Source: Trichoplax sp. H2
Lineage: Eukaryota; Placozoa; Uniplacotomia; Trichoplacea
Assembly: GCA_003344405.1 (NCBI GenBank)
Contig: NOWV01000136.1
Coordinates: 141,890-205,889 of the forward strand
Direction: 5' to 3'
DNA: 64,000 nucleotides
How positions within the stretch are numbered: the stretch's first letter is position 1; each line of letters opens with the position of its first letter. The translations under genes were made by a program, and so were the position numbers. Shown one piece after another: positions 49,662 to 63,270 of this stretch. Below the pieces are notes generated by a model. That model saw nothing but the letters and a program-made list of their open reading frames with translations. It had not been told where the DNA came from and searched no databases.

Positions 49662-52600
49662 TCAAGCCCGAGAACTGATAGTTGATGGCTTTTTGGCAGA
49701 CAGGATTGATCGACTTTTTCTTTTATGGGTGGTCGAACGTTTGCATCGAGACGGTGTAGCAGGATCTAAATTTTCTATGTCACTATCAACATTGACACTA
49801 ACTTCGTCTGGATCGATATCAAATAGTTCTACATCACTGTCCTCTTCAAAGGAAAGATTTACAGGCTTTTTCCTATTTTTACGTTTGCTAACTGATTTTC
49901 TTGGAGCTAGTTAAAAGATGATAATACATATTTTAATAAAAGATGGACACCATTTGTCAAAATTGAAAAATTGAGATTCTAACTCTTTTTAGCAGAGGCA
50001 GCTCGCTGTGCGGCGACGTCATTTTCAATTCCCTTGTTCCTAGATTCATTTAGGCGATCTTGAAACTCTTCAGCTAGGGCCTATTAAAATTCTTCAAGTT
50101 AACTAACTTACAGATTATAATCAGTTTTCAAGTAAACAGCTTACTACTGACCTTTGTTTCAGGCTTAGCAAAGCGTTTCATTTTGTTTAACACAGTATTG
50201 AAAGAGCTATCAACATCGTCGTCCACTAAGGCATGTTGAAAGCATGAAAAGTTTTCATATAATTTTCTGAACGCCCGGTCATTAAGATTTAGCAAAGATA
50301 AGCAATAAGCCAGATTTCTCCATTGTCGGTCGTCCGTTCTAAAGATAATGCAATAGGTTCATTAGGGCTAAGAAAGACGACATTAGAGATGCATAGATAC
50401 TATTTCTTTAATAATTTCATGCCTAGCAATGGTGCATGAAAATTATGCAGATACTTACTTTGCGGCTCTAAACCTATAACATAGCTTTTCTGTTAAATTT
50501 TCGCATTGTCTGTCTTTCTCGATGAAGGACATTACATATCTATAAAATAATAAAACATTTATAACTGAAGGCTCAATAATGCAAGTACAATGCGTAATAA
50601 AATATTATGATTAATGTAACGAGTTTTCAGATTAGTATAGATCAATCATATAGATAATGTGCTCGTATTTAATTACAATGTACGCAATATTAAAATATCT
50701 AATATTACTTTATTGATTGTTTTAAGCTACTCAGAAAATGGATCAAATATTATCAGATTGAATCCTTATCCGATAATTACGTACTTTAAGATAGATCTGA
50801 AGCATGCTTCATTGACTCCGACTTCAACATCAGACAAGCGACTTATGATGTCAGGGAGAATATTGTACACAGCGTTGCCCTAAGTGCGTTAATATACAAA
50901 TCGATATTCAATATCATCCATTCTTCGACCTCTGCCGGTGTGTACGAATCTAAACGATAACAACGTGTACCTTCTTTGATAATTCTGAGAAAAACAATTT
51001 AGCTAGATTGGAGATTTCTTTATTACTATCTTCAAGGCAAACTGCCATTTCGCTTATTTGTCCTTTGACTTTAATCATATCATTTAAGATTAGATGTGTC
51101 AACACCTTGATAGAGTTTCTCTTGACTTCCAAACTGCTATCCTTTAGTCTAAACCAATGTGGAAAATAAATTGTTCTGTAGTCGATTTCAACATTTTTTA
51201 TACATATAAGATGAAGCATACTTACTGGCTATATAAGTGCCCGGTCCAAGGTTCGATAAGATTTGGAAATCTTACCGTAAGATCATGTAGAGCGACAGCT
51301 AGATTAGCTCTCACAGACGGGAACTGTGACTTTAGAATTTTATTTGAGAGATGAAAAGTCGATAAGGCAAAATTTGTCAGTCTGAGAATTATATCAATGT
51401 GTCTTACGATCATAATTAGTTACCTTTTCAACAATTGTAAATAGAAGTTGCAAATGTTGCTCGCAAAATTTAGAACTAGAATAGCAGATTGTAAATCAAA
51501 TTAGATATCAACTGAAATTTCTGTAATTACGTTACATTACAATTATACCTAACGAGCATGCACTTAGCAAGGGCAACTGCTGCAGCATTTTGAAGTCCAC
51601 GCTCATTAAATTTCTTAGAGTTGCCACATACAGCAACAATAAAATTAGCACAAACGGCTAACATACCGTTCCCTAAAGTGCAGAGAATCATATGTAAGTA
51701 CTAAAAAATTTAATTTTATTGAAGAGTCACTAATCGCTTTCTCTTATAGGGAGCAATCCGTACCAGTAACCACATTTGAATCACAGAGTTGCCTGATTAA
51801 TTCCATTTCTGCGTCATCCGCGGCAGCGCCTACACAACCGCCTAAACCAAGGTCATCTTCGTCACTAGAGGAATTGATTTTCTAAAAAAAAATTACAGGA
51901 ATATGCCAATACATCCATTAGATGCCTCAATACACTGTAAGAAACAAATATGTCCGTAATAATTTCAAAATACTTTTTTATTTCCTGAGATGGTTCGGTT
52001 ATTTTCTTCGGCTTTATCCTCAGCTAGCCTTCGCTCCTTCAATTCCTTCGAAATTGTAACATCTAAATGCACTAGCTGACATAGAGCGACGTCTCCGGTA
52101 TATGATATGAATCGAGATAATAATCTCGGAGAAATCTCGTTGTGCCCGTCTTCTGTACTTCCTTAGTATCATAACACAGCAACAGTAGCTAAACTTAAAA
52201 CTAGCTATGATACAGTATACTCAAACTAACAATGGCAAGACTTTGCTAGCTTACCTTCGTTTATATCAGGCATCAATTGCTTAACTATAGATTGCATGAT
52301 TCTTTTGCAAACTTCTTCGGGTGAAAGAGCTAGGTTGTATACAAGCTTTACAGCTTCTTCCGAGAATGGTACCCAGAACTTACATTTCAAGTTAGTAATA
52401 CCTGAAATACGCGTACATGTGATAAACTTTAAACATGCATGTTTTTAATCCATATAATACTCCATACAGTACTCTACCTTTACAAAGTATAGTAGTTATT
52501 CTTTCAAATATCATATGATCTTCAGGTAGGCGAGCGATTTTTATCTAAATAAGAAAGTTAGTTAAGATTTCGTCATCATCACAATATTAGTCAAAAAATT

Positions 52601-55600
52601 TGTTAACCTCTTTCTTCCTACGATAGAGCTTTTGTAGTACATGGCATGTATCTTTAGCAAGTACCAGATTATCTTCTCCCCTAAGTCCGAGTCCAGTATC
52701 GACAAGAGCACTTATGTTGTTGGCTAGAAAGCTTTTTTCTTCCCTAAGAGATTAGTTGTTATATTTTTTTCTTATTATGGATATTACTAATGTCATAAAT
52801 TAACGACGGAAATATATAAATCTTACTCCGCAATCATTCCAAGGATAACAAGTGCATAATGACTATCTTCTTGAGTTACATCATTAACCTATTTATATAA
52901 TATTGTATAACTTAATTGCAACATGTAGGACCATAAACAAACACAGTAAAAAATTAAGAGAAGTTGCTTTTTGTAGTTTAATTGCTAGTGAACTAACTGC
53001 CATGATAAAGTAGCCCCATAAGAGGCGGATGGTCTCTTTTAATATAAGTCCCTTGCGCATAAATTCACGGACCTATTTGATGGGCATTGAAATAAAATTC
53101 GTAAAAGGTTTATACATAAATAGATTTGATGCGATCCCGTATGCGGTTAACGTAATTGAAGTCAAGAATAAATTGTTTGTTTGAGATATTTTAACGAATG
53201 AACGTACAAGTTCTTCTACAGATGTTAATTCTCCAATCGTTGAACCTTTTACCAAAGACAGAAGACCTTGAACTATAGCCTTGTGATCTCTATTGTAAGA
53301 GAGTATCAATATATTCTCACAATTAGTGGATATTTAAGCAATCGAAAGTCAGCCTTACATAAGTAGAATAATTACGTATTAAGATGATGCTAAACTTACT
53401 TTTTCCTGTTTTGTCCTACAGTGTTTTCTAGGTAGAGTTTCTTGTAAGCTTCAATAACTCCTTCTTTTACAGCTTGTTCACGAGACCACACTAGCGGTAA
53501 CATTTTCCTAATTCCGTTTTGGCTCACATTGAATCCAAAAGATCGCGCTGTGACAAAGAAGTCGACAGCTTCTAAAACATCTGAAGGCGTCTTGGATCCC
53601 AGTAAACCTGATATTATTGGAATCGCGTTTTGAACTTGTTTAACAAAGCCTATAGAATCCTTTAACAAATAACAATGAAGTAGTAGCTCGTTAGGTAACA
53701 ATTGCCTAGATAAACTGAAAGCAATAACGGCAAATATGATCAGATCCTTACTTGAAGATAGCGTGCAACCAACTTATGTTGTAAGATTTTTTGTTCTATT
53801 TCGTTCATCGTCTCTTCCGATGACAAATGATTTTGGGAATCATGATCTTGATCTTCCACTTTGACGACTGGCTTCTCTTGATCTGCATATTAATTGGAAT
53901 AATAATCAAATTTTATTAATAGGAAACGACAAAACAGAAATGCACAAAAAATTATCCGATTGATAATTATAATTAGAATCAATCAGTAGTTCACCTAAAG
54001 TTGATTCCAGTTGTTTTATTGTAGAATTCGTATTCTCCAACGTTAAAGCTAATTTCTCAACATCAAACTTTAGTGATATACAATAGAGATTAATGTTACA
54101 GTACTATCAATTTCAAATCCTTTTCTTTCATCATTACAATAATGATATAATTTCACTTACATCTGCTCCGTAAGGATTCCTTGCCATATACGAAGCCAAA
54201 AATTTGACAGCATTTCTTCTAACATTGCTTGATTTATCATGCAAACGATCTAAAATTAACTCCACCAAACCAGGTTGTCTAGCAATTGGAACAGCCTATA
54301 AATTACATGTAACCCACAAATTAGACGTTATACCAATTTCTAAATAAATTGCCAAATTAGACCCAAGTAACCTTTTCACCGATAACGTAGGTACAGATCT
54401 GGATTACTTTCGAACGAACAAAGGCGTTGACGTCATGAACATGAGCCTGTAAAATACATACATTACTTAATTTATTAAAATATTTTCTACAGCGTACAAT
54501 ATTTATACTCTTATTCGTACCTCAAGCCTATCTAAGAAATGATCGCGGCTCTTTTTTGCTGACTCATCTAAATCATCCTTACGCAGTAGTGAAACCACAA
54601 TTGCACCCATAGTAGAAAGTACTGCATTTCTCATTACATAAGACTGAAAATATTTTAAGGTTAAAAGCTTAATGAATAATATGTATCGAATAGCCACTGG
54701 ATAATAATAAAAAAAGCTATATATAATCAAGAATATTTAGTTAACAACATTAGACACAAGACTGTACTAGTTTTATTTTAAAAGCATACTTCTCCGTCCA
54801 AGTGGGAAATTAGTAGGCTTATATTTGCACTTATAACGAAGGGGATCTTTTCAGCTAGTTCGGCCAAAAAAACTGCATAACCACGAGTACTACTACTATC
54901 ACGAGATAGTTCCTGGGGCGAAATTCGCGCAATTTCTCTAATTTGACAATTGTATATATATATATTTATTAGCGACTACGACTTGAATAATTTTATAAAT
55001 TATCGATATTTTTAAGTTTATACAAGGAATTATAATTACCACTTTGAATCAAGCATTTACCTAATTATATCACTTGCAACTGTATTGGCTTGATATTCGT
55101 TAACATAAAAGGCAACTGCATCTGCCATGACTGTAGCCAGATGCTCGAAATGTTGGATTAGCTGGACGACTTTAACGCTTGCTCCTGCGTAATAAAGCGG
55201 TTATATTATGTATTCAGAGAAAAAATGATAGAACTTAAGCACTTACCAAGTGAATGATTGTATTTCTTGATCAAGATCCCAATAATATGAAAAATAATAT
55301 CCTTTGTACTATTGACTTTAGCAGATTCCTGCTTTTCCAAGATTGTATAGCAGCAATTTGAAATTAAGCTACAAATTAAAGATTCAACGTAGTAAATTAT
55401 ATTTTTAGTAACGTTTTGTACCACCGAAAAATTGTCTTCAGTACTCGATTAGAGGTTATTAAATAGCCTTTATTAATATAAGCTATTCAACATACGTAAC
55501 GTATTCTTCTTCTACAACTGGAGGATCCCAAAGCCTACTAATTTCAGTCTGAAGTAATTGCATGATAACGTTCAGAGCGGCATCACGCTCATTCTTCCAC

Positions 55601-58318
55601 GACCAGGATAATGTGGTCGTTTTTTTCTTGGTACCCTTACGACTCTATCGATGATTATTTCATTCAAGAATAAATACTCTTTCCATATAGTATCAAATAC
55701 AGTAATACACTACTGAACACAAGTAATACAAAATTGAAGCTTGACTAGCTCCCTAGTACTAATAACTTTTAAAATTTAGATAATTAAATTTACCACTGTT
55801 GTATACACGTACCTTTCGTGGTGTCACCAAATCGGGTAGAGATTTACTTTCGGAATTTTCAAATATTTCGATAAGGTTAACTAAAACGTAACTTAGCATC
55901 TAGAATAAAATAATGTAAAAATATTACGTGAACAACTGTTATAGTAATAGTAACTTGCTCAGCTTTGGTAAAACGTTGCTGCTGAAATTATCATGCTAAC
56001 TACATGACCTTATTGAATAATTAATTAGAGTTCACTTTCTACTGAGTAAAATTCATCAAGTTACAGTAACAAACGTAACAAAGAAGACATTATTGTAACT
56101 GATGGTATGTACGAAGTAAGACGCTTGCAATATTGGTAACTACTAATTAATCCAAAGTAATTCATTAAGAAAACATATTTGGAAGAGAAAGTGCCCTTTT
56201 ATTAAGTTGAAAGTGAATACCTTTAAAATCTTCAATTCCTTCTTTTTATCATTAATATCGTTTTTTTCTAGCATTACCGTAAGGTCGCTAGCATATTCCT
56301 TCATGACTAAAATGCGATTCAAAATAAAATGAAGCATACCGCTTATACACTAATTGATAACATTTCCATAAACTGCTAGGGCTACGGCAGCGATGACAGC
56401 ATTAAAACACTATTAAAGATATGAACTAAAACTTTTTTTTTCTACAAGTGCAAATGATTGGTTAAGATGCAATTTAAAATTTCTACCATTGCATATACTG
56501 TATATTGCCTATCTGAATGATTTATAATACCTGACAATAAGGTTGTCCAAACGTCTTGCTTGATCATGACATCCAGTTCGTTATGCTTACTACGTGTGGT
56601 GTGTACAAGAAATTGATTACTTTAGCACTGAGTTATAGTGCCGTAATGATGATTTATGTTTATGTTATGGCATATGTACAATTGTACATTGTACAGTATA
56701 CCCAAAAGATAATACCCTATTAGTAAACTAATTAGAAAGTAGTCCAGTAATTCACTGTCAATACAGTTAAGCTCGGTTAATTGCTCTGAACTATTACTTT
56801 ATCTACAGTACAGCGGAATATGACCACTATTGTAACAGCTAGGAAAGTATAACGTGTAAGATCTGGGTGCTGTAGACTTGTGATATTCGTAAAGATCGAT
56901 AGAAATGGATGATTATTCTAAACGATGCCATTTCTTCTACTTTATAGCTAGTGAATGTAGAAAGTAATGAAACGGGCGTTATTTTGGGGTGAGTGTACAG
57001 TATTAAAAGACTACAAATGACAGTTGTTCTGATTATTTGGCTACCTTGTACTGTAGTACTAAAGAAGACAGCAACTCAATTACAGTATCATCGGAATTTG
57101 CAAGTGCTTTAGTTGTATAAACCAACTTTATAACATGTCAATATTTCCCAAAGAAATAAAGTGTCTATGTGTGATCTTTCTATAATTCTATCACATCCAG
57201 TAGTAGTAAGTTAGCTGGTATAAGCTATTCATTGAAAGTCTTTTTGAAGGATACCTCTCCGTTTTGATTGGATAATGTATGAAGTAATTGGTACTAAGTA
57301 ATTGATTCGACGTAATATTTGCTTTATCCTATCCAATTGTCAGATAAAGCAAGCTATCAAAAGATCGACTTACGTTAGTACGCTATAGTAGAGATTGAAG
57401 ACATTTAAGATTTGATCGGCACCATGTTTGCGTAGGTTAGAATTAGCGCCTAATTACGAATAAGATTCAAAAAGAATTACAGTTTTAGTCGGTCAGCAGA
57501 CGTAGAAATGAGATTGTTGTTTTATCTACAGAAATTAATACTCCTACTAAATAGATGCCATCCATGTAGTCTAAAAAGCAGTTGAAGGATTCTGTTACAA
57601 AGCTTAAAGATACCCTACTATTTCCTAAATTGAAAAATGACTATGATTGTGATGTACACTAATGTACCCTACACAATCAAGTCGATAGCATTGACGTCTT
57701 GGCTTTGAATAGATAAACTTGCAGGTTATCCCTCGTCACAAATACAGTGATGCATTATGACAACTATCTCAACACGATGTTGTCATATTGATGAGACGGC
57801 TGTATTTTACGACAATGAGATAGAAAAGTATACAATTTAGGGGGGTCTACAAATTACATAACGATGCATTCGATGTAGGTCTTGACTATGAGTATACAGA
57901 TATACATCCATTGGCTTGATCATGAAATACAGATCTTGACAGTCTTGTTTACCGTTGTTCAACTGATTTCTCCACAAGAGTACAGTAGAACGACGTCATG
58001 CTATTCACTCTTTACACCCCTAACTCAATACCATTCAGATTACGCCAACCTCTTGGGCTAAATATGCCTAGTATAATATTTAGTCAGTGCAAGAATGGTC
58101 GATGTAGATGGCAATCCATGACTCGTCTTTCCCCCCTGATGACCACTGCAGTGACTGAGAAAAAAAATTCACGTCGTTGAAAGCAACTACTTACTTCCAA
58201 TATTACATTGAATTTCTCGCGTGGTGGCGACTTCTTCAACCACATAACTATTGATTTCAGAGACATGAAGTAAATCTTCCATTTTAAGTGGTAACTTAAA
58301 ATATTCAGCAGAATTCAT
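49662..58318 (-). CDS. NCAPD2: Condensin complex subunit 1 (NCAPD2)
   Basis: Large multi-exon minus-strand gene encoding the HEAT-repeat subunit of condensin I, which acts in mitotic chromosome condensation. Exon 1 (58318-58195) gives the N-terminus FKLPLKMEDLL...NSYVVEEV; exon 2 starts at 57449. Further segments in order include HNELDVMI (about 56.58 kb), MLSYVLVNLIEIFE (about 55.88), ILEKQESAKVN (about 55.33), QHFEHLA (about 55.15), MRNAVLSTMG (about 54.62), IRKMLPLVWS (about 53.50), DDAEMELIRQLC (about 51.80), FPNLIEPW (about 51.25), THLILNDMIKVKGQISEMAV (about 51.05), ILPDIISRLSD (about 50.83) and a basic tail ending SAKKPSTISSRA at 49662. These match the human protein in order, including the Cnd1 core. 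The exact exon 2/3 junction is ambiguous (GTACTA or GTAAGT donor). Exons are small and introns mostly 50-150 bp, except about 745 bp after exon 1. It is divergent from the ASTE1-like gene. Confidence 0.93.
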
Positions 58319-58820
58319 CGCTTTTCTCCCAACTGGATTCCAATGAACGAGAATACTTGGTGTTAATTGTGTCAATAGCCTGCTGGACACGTCCAATTTC
58401 GGAAAAGGAATTTGTTGACAGGGAATTCAAGCAGGATTTGGTCCACTGTCCAATAACTCTTTCCACCTGAGCAAGTCAGCTAGTAAGATAGCTTACAGCC
58501 AAGTTGAATTTGACTCTTTAACAGCGATAGAATCGGATAATATTGATTTGCTTCTCCTTCAGCGAATAGGCTGATGATATTAATGTGAGTGGCGCAATTT
58601 TTTCTCTTCTCTTTTCCTTCAAGAGAGTTTGGTGGTCGCTGATACCAGCAAGTTTGTGGATAATAACGTGCAGTACTGATACTGCAATCGCACTCGCCAC
58701 AGAAGGATTGTCTATGAAGAAAAGATGTCGACCGCCAGGGCAGTATTGGTAATGGCGCTTTCTTTCTGAATTTAAATTTTGCTGGCGACCAATCAGAATG
58801 AACGTTAACGTTTCAGTGTA

Positions 58821-58909
58821 CAGTACCTGACAACTACAGTACTGTACTGTACTGTACAGTACAAAGTCGTTTGAACGACCGGAGTGCAAACCGGACCAGG
58901 GTGACACTT
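58821..58909. repeat. Dispersed 88-bp element, copy 1
   Basis: About 90% identical to 59552-59639. Layout: CAGTACCTGACAACTACAGT, a run of GTACTGTACTGTAC, a small palindrome GTCGTTTGAACGAC, then GAGTGCAAACCGGACC and GGGTGACACTT. It is flanked by more TACAGTAC words. Confidence 0.8.
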
Positions 58910-59474
58910 ACAGTACTTACAGTACAGTACTGATCGTAGTGTAATGGAACCTTAATTTTTTGTTAAATTAAGAACTTTGTTTGGTTACTACTGTACAGTG
59001 TACATTTTACTTACAACATATTTGTACATCGTCTTTTAAATTTGAGCATGTTGAACTCAATTTTTACTATTTGCATGAAGGATATTATAGCAACTGGCGA
59101 TACGAGAAACCTTTAAAGTTTCATTCAAAGCTCCCAAATTTGGCGAATAATATGCGCCATTTAGTTACATTTGCGCACTTTTTACAATTTAGGACAGACT
59201 CTCTTCAAATGCATTACGTCATTACTGCCTACTGTAGAAGGGAATAGTATTGTAATTCTTGCTTTATATGTACTGTAGATCATTCATAAATGGGGATATA
59301 ACGGTCAGTGATACTTTCATCATTTATGGACTAAAGAGCAAGTTTAACTTTCTAACTTTACCAGATTCAGATATTTCAGAATCTCTCCATCAACCTCATA
59401 TATCATTCTATTATAGCTTTACTGTATTTTTAAAGAAAAATATGGCCCGAAAGTGACAAAATGTTATGAAACAG

Positions 59475-59520
59475 CCTGTACAGTACAATACTGTACTGTA
59501 CTGTACTGTACTGTACTGTG
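59475..59520. repeat. TACTG pentanucleotide microsatellite
   Basis: Uninterrupted TACTG units between about 59485 and 59517, itself made of overlapping GTACTGTAC-type near-palindromes, just upstream of copy 2 of the 88-bp element. Confidence 0.8.
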
Positions 59521-59551
59521 TAAAAACTTTGAGTACAGTACCTAACAACGA

Positions 59552-59639
59552 CAGTACCTGACAACTACAGTACTGTACTGTACAATACTGTACAAAGTCG
59601 TCTGATCGACCAGAGTGCAAACCGGACCGGGTGACACTT
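59552..59639. repeat. Dispersed 88-bp element, copy 2
   Basis: Second copy of the element at 58821-58909, in the same orientation, about 730 bp away. It differs at a few positions, including the palindrome (GTCGTCTGATCGAC) and one base missing in the ACCGGACCGGG run. Confidence 0.8.
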
Positions 59640-59897
59640 GTACTGTACTGTACCGAACAACGACGGTAGAACTGAAATTATGAAGAACTTTGACTTTGTA
59701 CGTAAATTCTGTCAACGGATTCTCGTTATTTAACTCTTCCTCTATCATTGGAATGAATTAATGGTTGTTTGTTTGTTCACACTTAGCTCGTGGTTTGGCA
59801 AAACTAAACCTGTTCTTAAGAGTGGACTGTATCGTTGAGAGCTGCAGCTAAAAGCACGCCATTACAACACAAAAATGGCATATTTACTTTCGATCTG

Positions 59898-59905
59898 TGA
59901 CGTCA
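59898..59905 (+). promoter_or_regulatory. Candidate CRE (TGACGTCA) upstream of the ASTE1-like gene
   Basis: Perfect palindromic ATF/CREB-type site 180 bp upstream of the start codon. A GATGGCGG (partial YY1-like) follows 2 bp later. Placement fits a core promoter, but there is no expression evidence. Confidence 0.45.
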
Positions 59906-60085
59906 TTGATGGCGGTGTAACCCGTCACTTCTTCTTTGTACAGTAGCTATCATCGGACCAACACATTCATACCACCCGACTACTCATTTGAGCAGAGGTT
60001 AGCTAGCTCGGATCCAATTCATTTCTAGTTGGAAACGAAGCGATCTTACAAGGAATGATCGGGCAGTCAATAGCTGTGAAGGAAC

Positions 60086-62071
60086 ATGGGTATTAAATAT
60101 TTAACCAGCTATATCAACGCTAATGAAAACATCTTCTTGACTCGGATTGAGGTCAGCCATCAAGATGTTGTGATTGATGGATCGGCATTGGTCCATCATT
60201 TATACCACCAAAATATTGGAATCGATCCATCGCAGCATTTAAGCTATCGTTCAGGTGGTGATTATCGACAGTTTAGTAAGAGAATTGAAGGCTTTTTTAC
60301 CAAGTTGATGCAATATAAAATTCGAGCCTTTGTCATCTTCGATGGCACTTGTGCACTCAAAAAGTTTAAAATGGATACCATCAGAAGTAGAGCAAAAGAC
60401 GGGATTGCCAAGGCAGCCTCGTTAAAAACAACCGATAAAGATGTTGCCATATTGCCACCGATGGCTGAAATGACATTCATTCACGTTCTACGCCAATTGC
60501 ATATACCCTTTGTTAAAAGTGAAAAAGACGCTGATCCAGAGATTGCTGCGCTAGCTGAAAAGTGGCAATGCTTAGTCATGAGCAAAGATAGCGATTTCTT
60601 CATTTTTAAACTTAGCCGCGGTTATGTACCATTTGATAAAATCTACATGGATGATGATCATCATTGTCTAGTTTGTTATGCTTATTTTCAAAATAACTTT
60701 AGTCAAAGACATCATATACCGCTCTTGCTGCTACCATTAGTAGCATCATTCTTGAGTAATGATTATCTTAGCTATGAAGATTTGCAAGAAATTCATTCTA
60801 CTTTAAGTGTTCGATTGCATGATACTATAAGAGAAAAGATAATATCCATCATAAACTGGCTTCGAAATAAAAACATTACTTCATTTGATGATTGCTTATC
60901 AGCAGGATTATTAACCTTAGTGCCAAAGCATAAATTGGAAACTCTCCTAGCAAAACTGAGGTATTCAATACAATTTTATAGCCAAGATGTCAATGTCAAC
61001 GCGGTTGAAGGACACCTTCGACAAGAGTTTACATTACCTCAACAATCACATATTTTTGAAGATGATGAAGACGATACCAAAAATTGGATCATTAACTTAT
61101 ATCGATATAATAGGTTTCCATCCTTCGCTCTTGACATCATCTGCAATAAATTCGTAGCTTTTCGACCTTCTATAGAGCATGTACGATTTCCTAGTGTTCA
61201 CAATTGTACACAAGCTTTACGTGATGTTATCTATGCAATACTATTAAAAGGAGAAGAGGTGAAGGATACAATTATTTACAGCCCCGATCGAGGTAATTAC
61301 GCTCGTAGATATGATCATATACAGGAAAAAGATGGGTTTATAAAAGAATGGGATCGAATGAAGGAAAGCCATTACGCTGCAAAGTATGTCAAGATAAAGG
61401 AACTACCAACATTCATTTGCAGACAACAAGCCCTAACTCCCATACCTCATTTACACAACCTACGTTTATCCGACCGGAAAGATAGACTGCAATTTCTGTT
61501 AATGGTATTCGATTGTGAACACGATTACTTACGGGAGTTGAATTTATTTTGGTGGTTAATTGTAGCCAGCCTTAGATACTGGTTTAAGAATTGTTTACAA
61601 GACAGCAACCATCTCTTGCTCACTATCCTACTTGTTTGTATCATTAATCTTTATTATGATAGCGTTCAAGAATTTCCAAAGGAGAGCATGTAAGCAATAA
61701 ACTCTATCATTGAATTAACGTTCAATGTTACAAAACATCTAACCTCTTGTTCTCAACTAAAAATCAAAATCACTTACTTACTCTTTGTATATAATTTATG
61801 AACACTTTCTAGGGATATCAAGTTGTCTCATTCTTTTATTCAATGGCAATTTGTGTACAAGACCTGTATTTATCTAAATCAGATCGTTTGCGAACCTCTA
61901 CCGCAATTGGAGCAAGCTATTTACAGTGGCTCATACATTTGTAGTATTTACAATAAAATTAACCGTACTTTAAGTAAATCGGAAAAATCAAAAATTGGCA
62001 CCGTCGCAGGGGATACTTTAGTGTGTGATACTGAACTTTATTTTAAAATTATCAAGATAGTAACTAAATAA
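60086..62071 (+). CDS. ASTE1: Asteroid homologue 1-like nuclease (XPG/FEN family)
   Basis: Two exons, 60086-61689 and 61813-62071, joined AT|G in phase, 620 aa. The XPG N-terminal region starts MGIKYL. Candidate metal-binding acids are D31 (VVIDGSAL), D86 (FVIFDGT), the E146-D150 cluster (KSEKDADPEI) and D168/D170 (SKDSDFFIF), so the FEN-type active site looks intact. The C-terminal exon has HSFIQWQFVYKTCIYLNQIV and YSGSYI, matching the ASTE1 C-terminal region. Human ASTE1 has been reported as a structure-specific nuclease acting with shieldin in double-strand-break repair; the same role here is inference. AATAAA lies 50 bp past the stop. The start is the ATG at the conserved N-terminus. An asteroid-family paralogue other than the strict orthologue is possible. 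Confidence 0.87.
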
Positions 62072-62121
62072 CGATTACTGTTGTGATTATTTAGCTATTT
62101 GATTCCTATCAAGGAATCTGA

Positions 62122-62127
62122 AATAAA
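62122..62127 (+). promoter_or_regulatory. Probable polyadenylation signal of the ASTE1-like gene
   Basis: AATAAA 50 bp downstream of the stop codon, in the expected place for a short 3' UTR. Confidence 0.5.
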
Positions 62128-62494
62128 TTATAGCTTGCCTATTTTACTGTTGACTATCCTAACACTTATGAACCCCTGATTGCATACAGAAGAAATGGAT
62201 TACATTGTACATATTTAGCTCTTGTCAGAAGATTATATAACCATCTGCAATCTATTACATGTAAGGAGGACCACATTTAATCAGACATTTAAATTTTATT
62301 TTCTTAACTTTATCATTTATATACAAATTTTATAACTTCAATATGGAAATATTTTCAAGTTTTCTGAATGATATTACAGTAATATGGGCCTGCATGAAAT
62401 AGAACCATCACTTTACTTACAATTGGTTAATTGTGCCGTTGAGCGTTAAAATTATTTATTTATGTTTTAAATCATTCTTCAATAAAAATATTAA

Positions 62495-63270
62495 CTGACT
62501 TCTAACCAGATTACGGTCTCTAGATTTGTAAATTAATGAAAAACTCTTACGGTAAGAATCGAAAGATTAAGTGGAGTATGCTCCTATTTCTGCTATTACT
62601 GCCCATAAGCCTCATCACTCAATAATTCTGGAAAGTTCGATTGTAACTATTAGCAATCCATTTTATACGTTGTTTCAGCAATGTTGGTATTAAAAGGGAG
62701 AACCGGTTAATTTAATCTATTATATAATTCATTCATGCAGTGGAATCGACTATTCAAATCAAGTGTCTTATTAGTACTGACTTCTAACCAGATTACGGTC
62801 TATAGATTTGTAAATTGATGAAAAATTCTTGTGTTTACGGTAAGAATCGAGTGATATAGTGGAGTATGCTCCTATTTCTGCTACTACTGACCATAAGCCT
62901 CGTCACTAAATATTCCTGGAAAGTTCGATGGTAACTATTAGCAATCCATTTTATACGTTGTTTCAGCAATGTTGGTATTAAAAGGGAGAACCGATTAATT
63001 TAATCTACATGTCAGATTACGGTCTCTAGATTTATAAAATGATGAAAAACTCTTGTGTTCACGGTAAGAATCGAGTGATGGAGTACGCTCCTATTTCTGC
63101 TACTACTGACCATAAGCCTCATCACTAAATATTCCTGGAAAGTTCGATTGTGACTATTAGCAATCCATTTTATACGTTGCTTGAGCAATGTTGGTATTAA
63201 AAGGGAGAATCGGCTAATTTAGTCTAGAATTCATTCATGTAGTGGAATCGACTATTCAAATCGAGTGTTT
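62495..63270. repeat. Three-copy tandem repeat, unit 282 bp (third junction shortened)
   Basis: CAGATTACGGTCT landmarks lie at 62507, 62789 and 63013. The first period is 282 bp. The second is 224 bp because about 58 bp at the end of unit 2 (the TTCATTCATG.AGTGGAATCG part) is missing, while it is present at the end of unit 3. Units are highly similar, so this array is much younger than the others in the window. No coding potential is evident. Confidence 0.85.

Larger units (their letters stand above)
58319..60085. other. Divergent promoter region between NCAPD2 and the ASTE1-like gene
   Basis: About 1.8 kb with no supported gene. It holds two copies of an 88-bp element, long TACTG-type runs and a CRE-like site near the ASTE1 side (annotated separately). 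The open frames here are by-products of the repeated TACAGTAC sequence. Confidence 0.55.

Noticed and set aside
49693-49914. Plus-strand Ser-rich open frame
   Set aside because: Antisense to the last NCAPD2 exon, whose acidic/basic tail gives the Ser/Leu-rich opposite strand.
59411-59748. Overlapping minus-strand open frames rich in STVQY repeats
   Set aside because: Translation of the TACTG microsatellite and the 88-bp element.
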